Below, one piece after another: positions 63,886-64,000 of a stretch of 64,000 bases of DNA. The stretch comes from Cohnella sp. WQ 127256 (lineage in GTDB: Bacteria; Bacillota; Bacilli; Paenibacillales; Paenibacillaceae). The DNA is taken from positions 930,001 to 994,000 of the forward strand of contig NZ_JAMZCY010000001.1 in assembly GCF_024519285.1 (NCBI RefSeq), in the 5' to 3' direction. The position numbers were made by a program, and so were the translations under genes. The notes under the pieces are model-generated. The model saw only the letters and a list, made by a program, of their open reading frames with translations. It had not been told where the DNA came from and did no database searches. The first letter of the stretch is position 1, and each line of letters begins with the position of its first letter.

Positions 63886-64000
63886 TTAAGGCTCAAAGCC
63901 TTCTTGGCTCACATAAAGCTGATCTTCGGAAAAAACCTGTTTCAATCGCTCATAGACTAGACGATAGGCAGACGGGTGATACCATTCCTCTAAGCCTAAC
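63886..64000 (-). CDS. Unidentified gene, C-terminal end only
   Basis: Minus-strand frame entering from the right edge and stopping at 63886-63888; 37 residues include EEWYHPSAYRLVYERLKQVF. No stop codons interrupt it and its codon use fits the neighbours. It is too short for a family call. Confidence 0.55.
   Translation of the reverse strand, partial: LGLEEWYHPSAYRLVYERLKQVFSEDQLYVSQEGFEP

Overview
The window looks like a chromosomal segment of a spore-former-type Bacillota, most likely Paenibacillaceae (Paenibacillus, Cohnella or a relative). The reasons are strong AGGAGG-type ribosome sites, many TTG/GTG starts, a T-box leader on the proline operon, an S-layer (SLH) protein with an amidase carrying a stalk domain, a double-headed dynamin (DynA type), Bacillus-type methionine salvage genes, and an Fnr with the C-terminal iron-sulfur ligands known from Bacillus. 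This rests on gene content and signals, not on a database search. No rRNA, tRNA or CRISPR array was seen.

Layout. 1-6340: an AT-rich, all-plus-strand run of small accessory genes (GyrI-like tail, metallo-beta-lactamase fold hydrolase, membrane and lipoproteins, LysE exporter, VOC protein, two GNAT acetyltransferases, DinB/YfiT, Nudix), with two large palindromic elements and a stump of an orotate phosphoribosyltransferase-like gene. 6507-14929: methionine salvage genes mtnB-mtnX-mtnW, then proC-proA-proB behind a T-box, then mtnE and divergent mtnU. 14926-17999: a LysR regulator divergent from leuCD. 18203-24038: cell-wall amidase, SLH protein, SGNH hydrolase, endonuclease III. 24035-34684: DynA-like dynamin, a heterodimeric ABC exporter, a second SGNH hydrolase and an ABC-2 transporter. 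34687-37420: a decayed mobile island with a broken tyrosine integrase, a secreted stalk/coiled-coil protein made of two 98-residue repeats, and degraded small ORFs. 37684-42325: topoisomerase IV (parE, parC) separated by a palindrome.

42360-49669: MarR regulator, CapA-type lipoprotein, rRNA-type methyltransferase, a divergent response regulator/sensor kinase pair with interlocked promoters, and an XRE repressor facing an 89-residue protein, with matching palindromes lying in both promoter spacers. 49716-56400: divergent GH3 and GH95 glycosidases and a lipoprotein serpin. 56487-62459: an oxygen/nitrate control block with mobA, fnr, a chemoreceptor and an nreA-nreC-nreB-like set. The window closes with a TPR-like lipoprotein and the tail of an unidentified minus-strand gene.

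The most coherent regulatory story is at the right end. Three Fnr-type boxes lie between mobA and fnr, one of them about 42 bp upstream of the predicted fnr start. A further Fnr-like box lies before the chemoreceptor. Two AGGG-N4-CCC(C/T) boxes 25 bp apart sit just upstream of the predicted nreA promoter. Together they suggest a self-controlling switch for oxygen and nitrate that also drives taxis and molybdenum cofactor maturation. The kinase of this set lacks the four PAS-domain cysteines of staphylococcal NreB, so its signal may differ.
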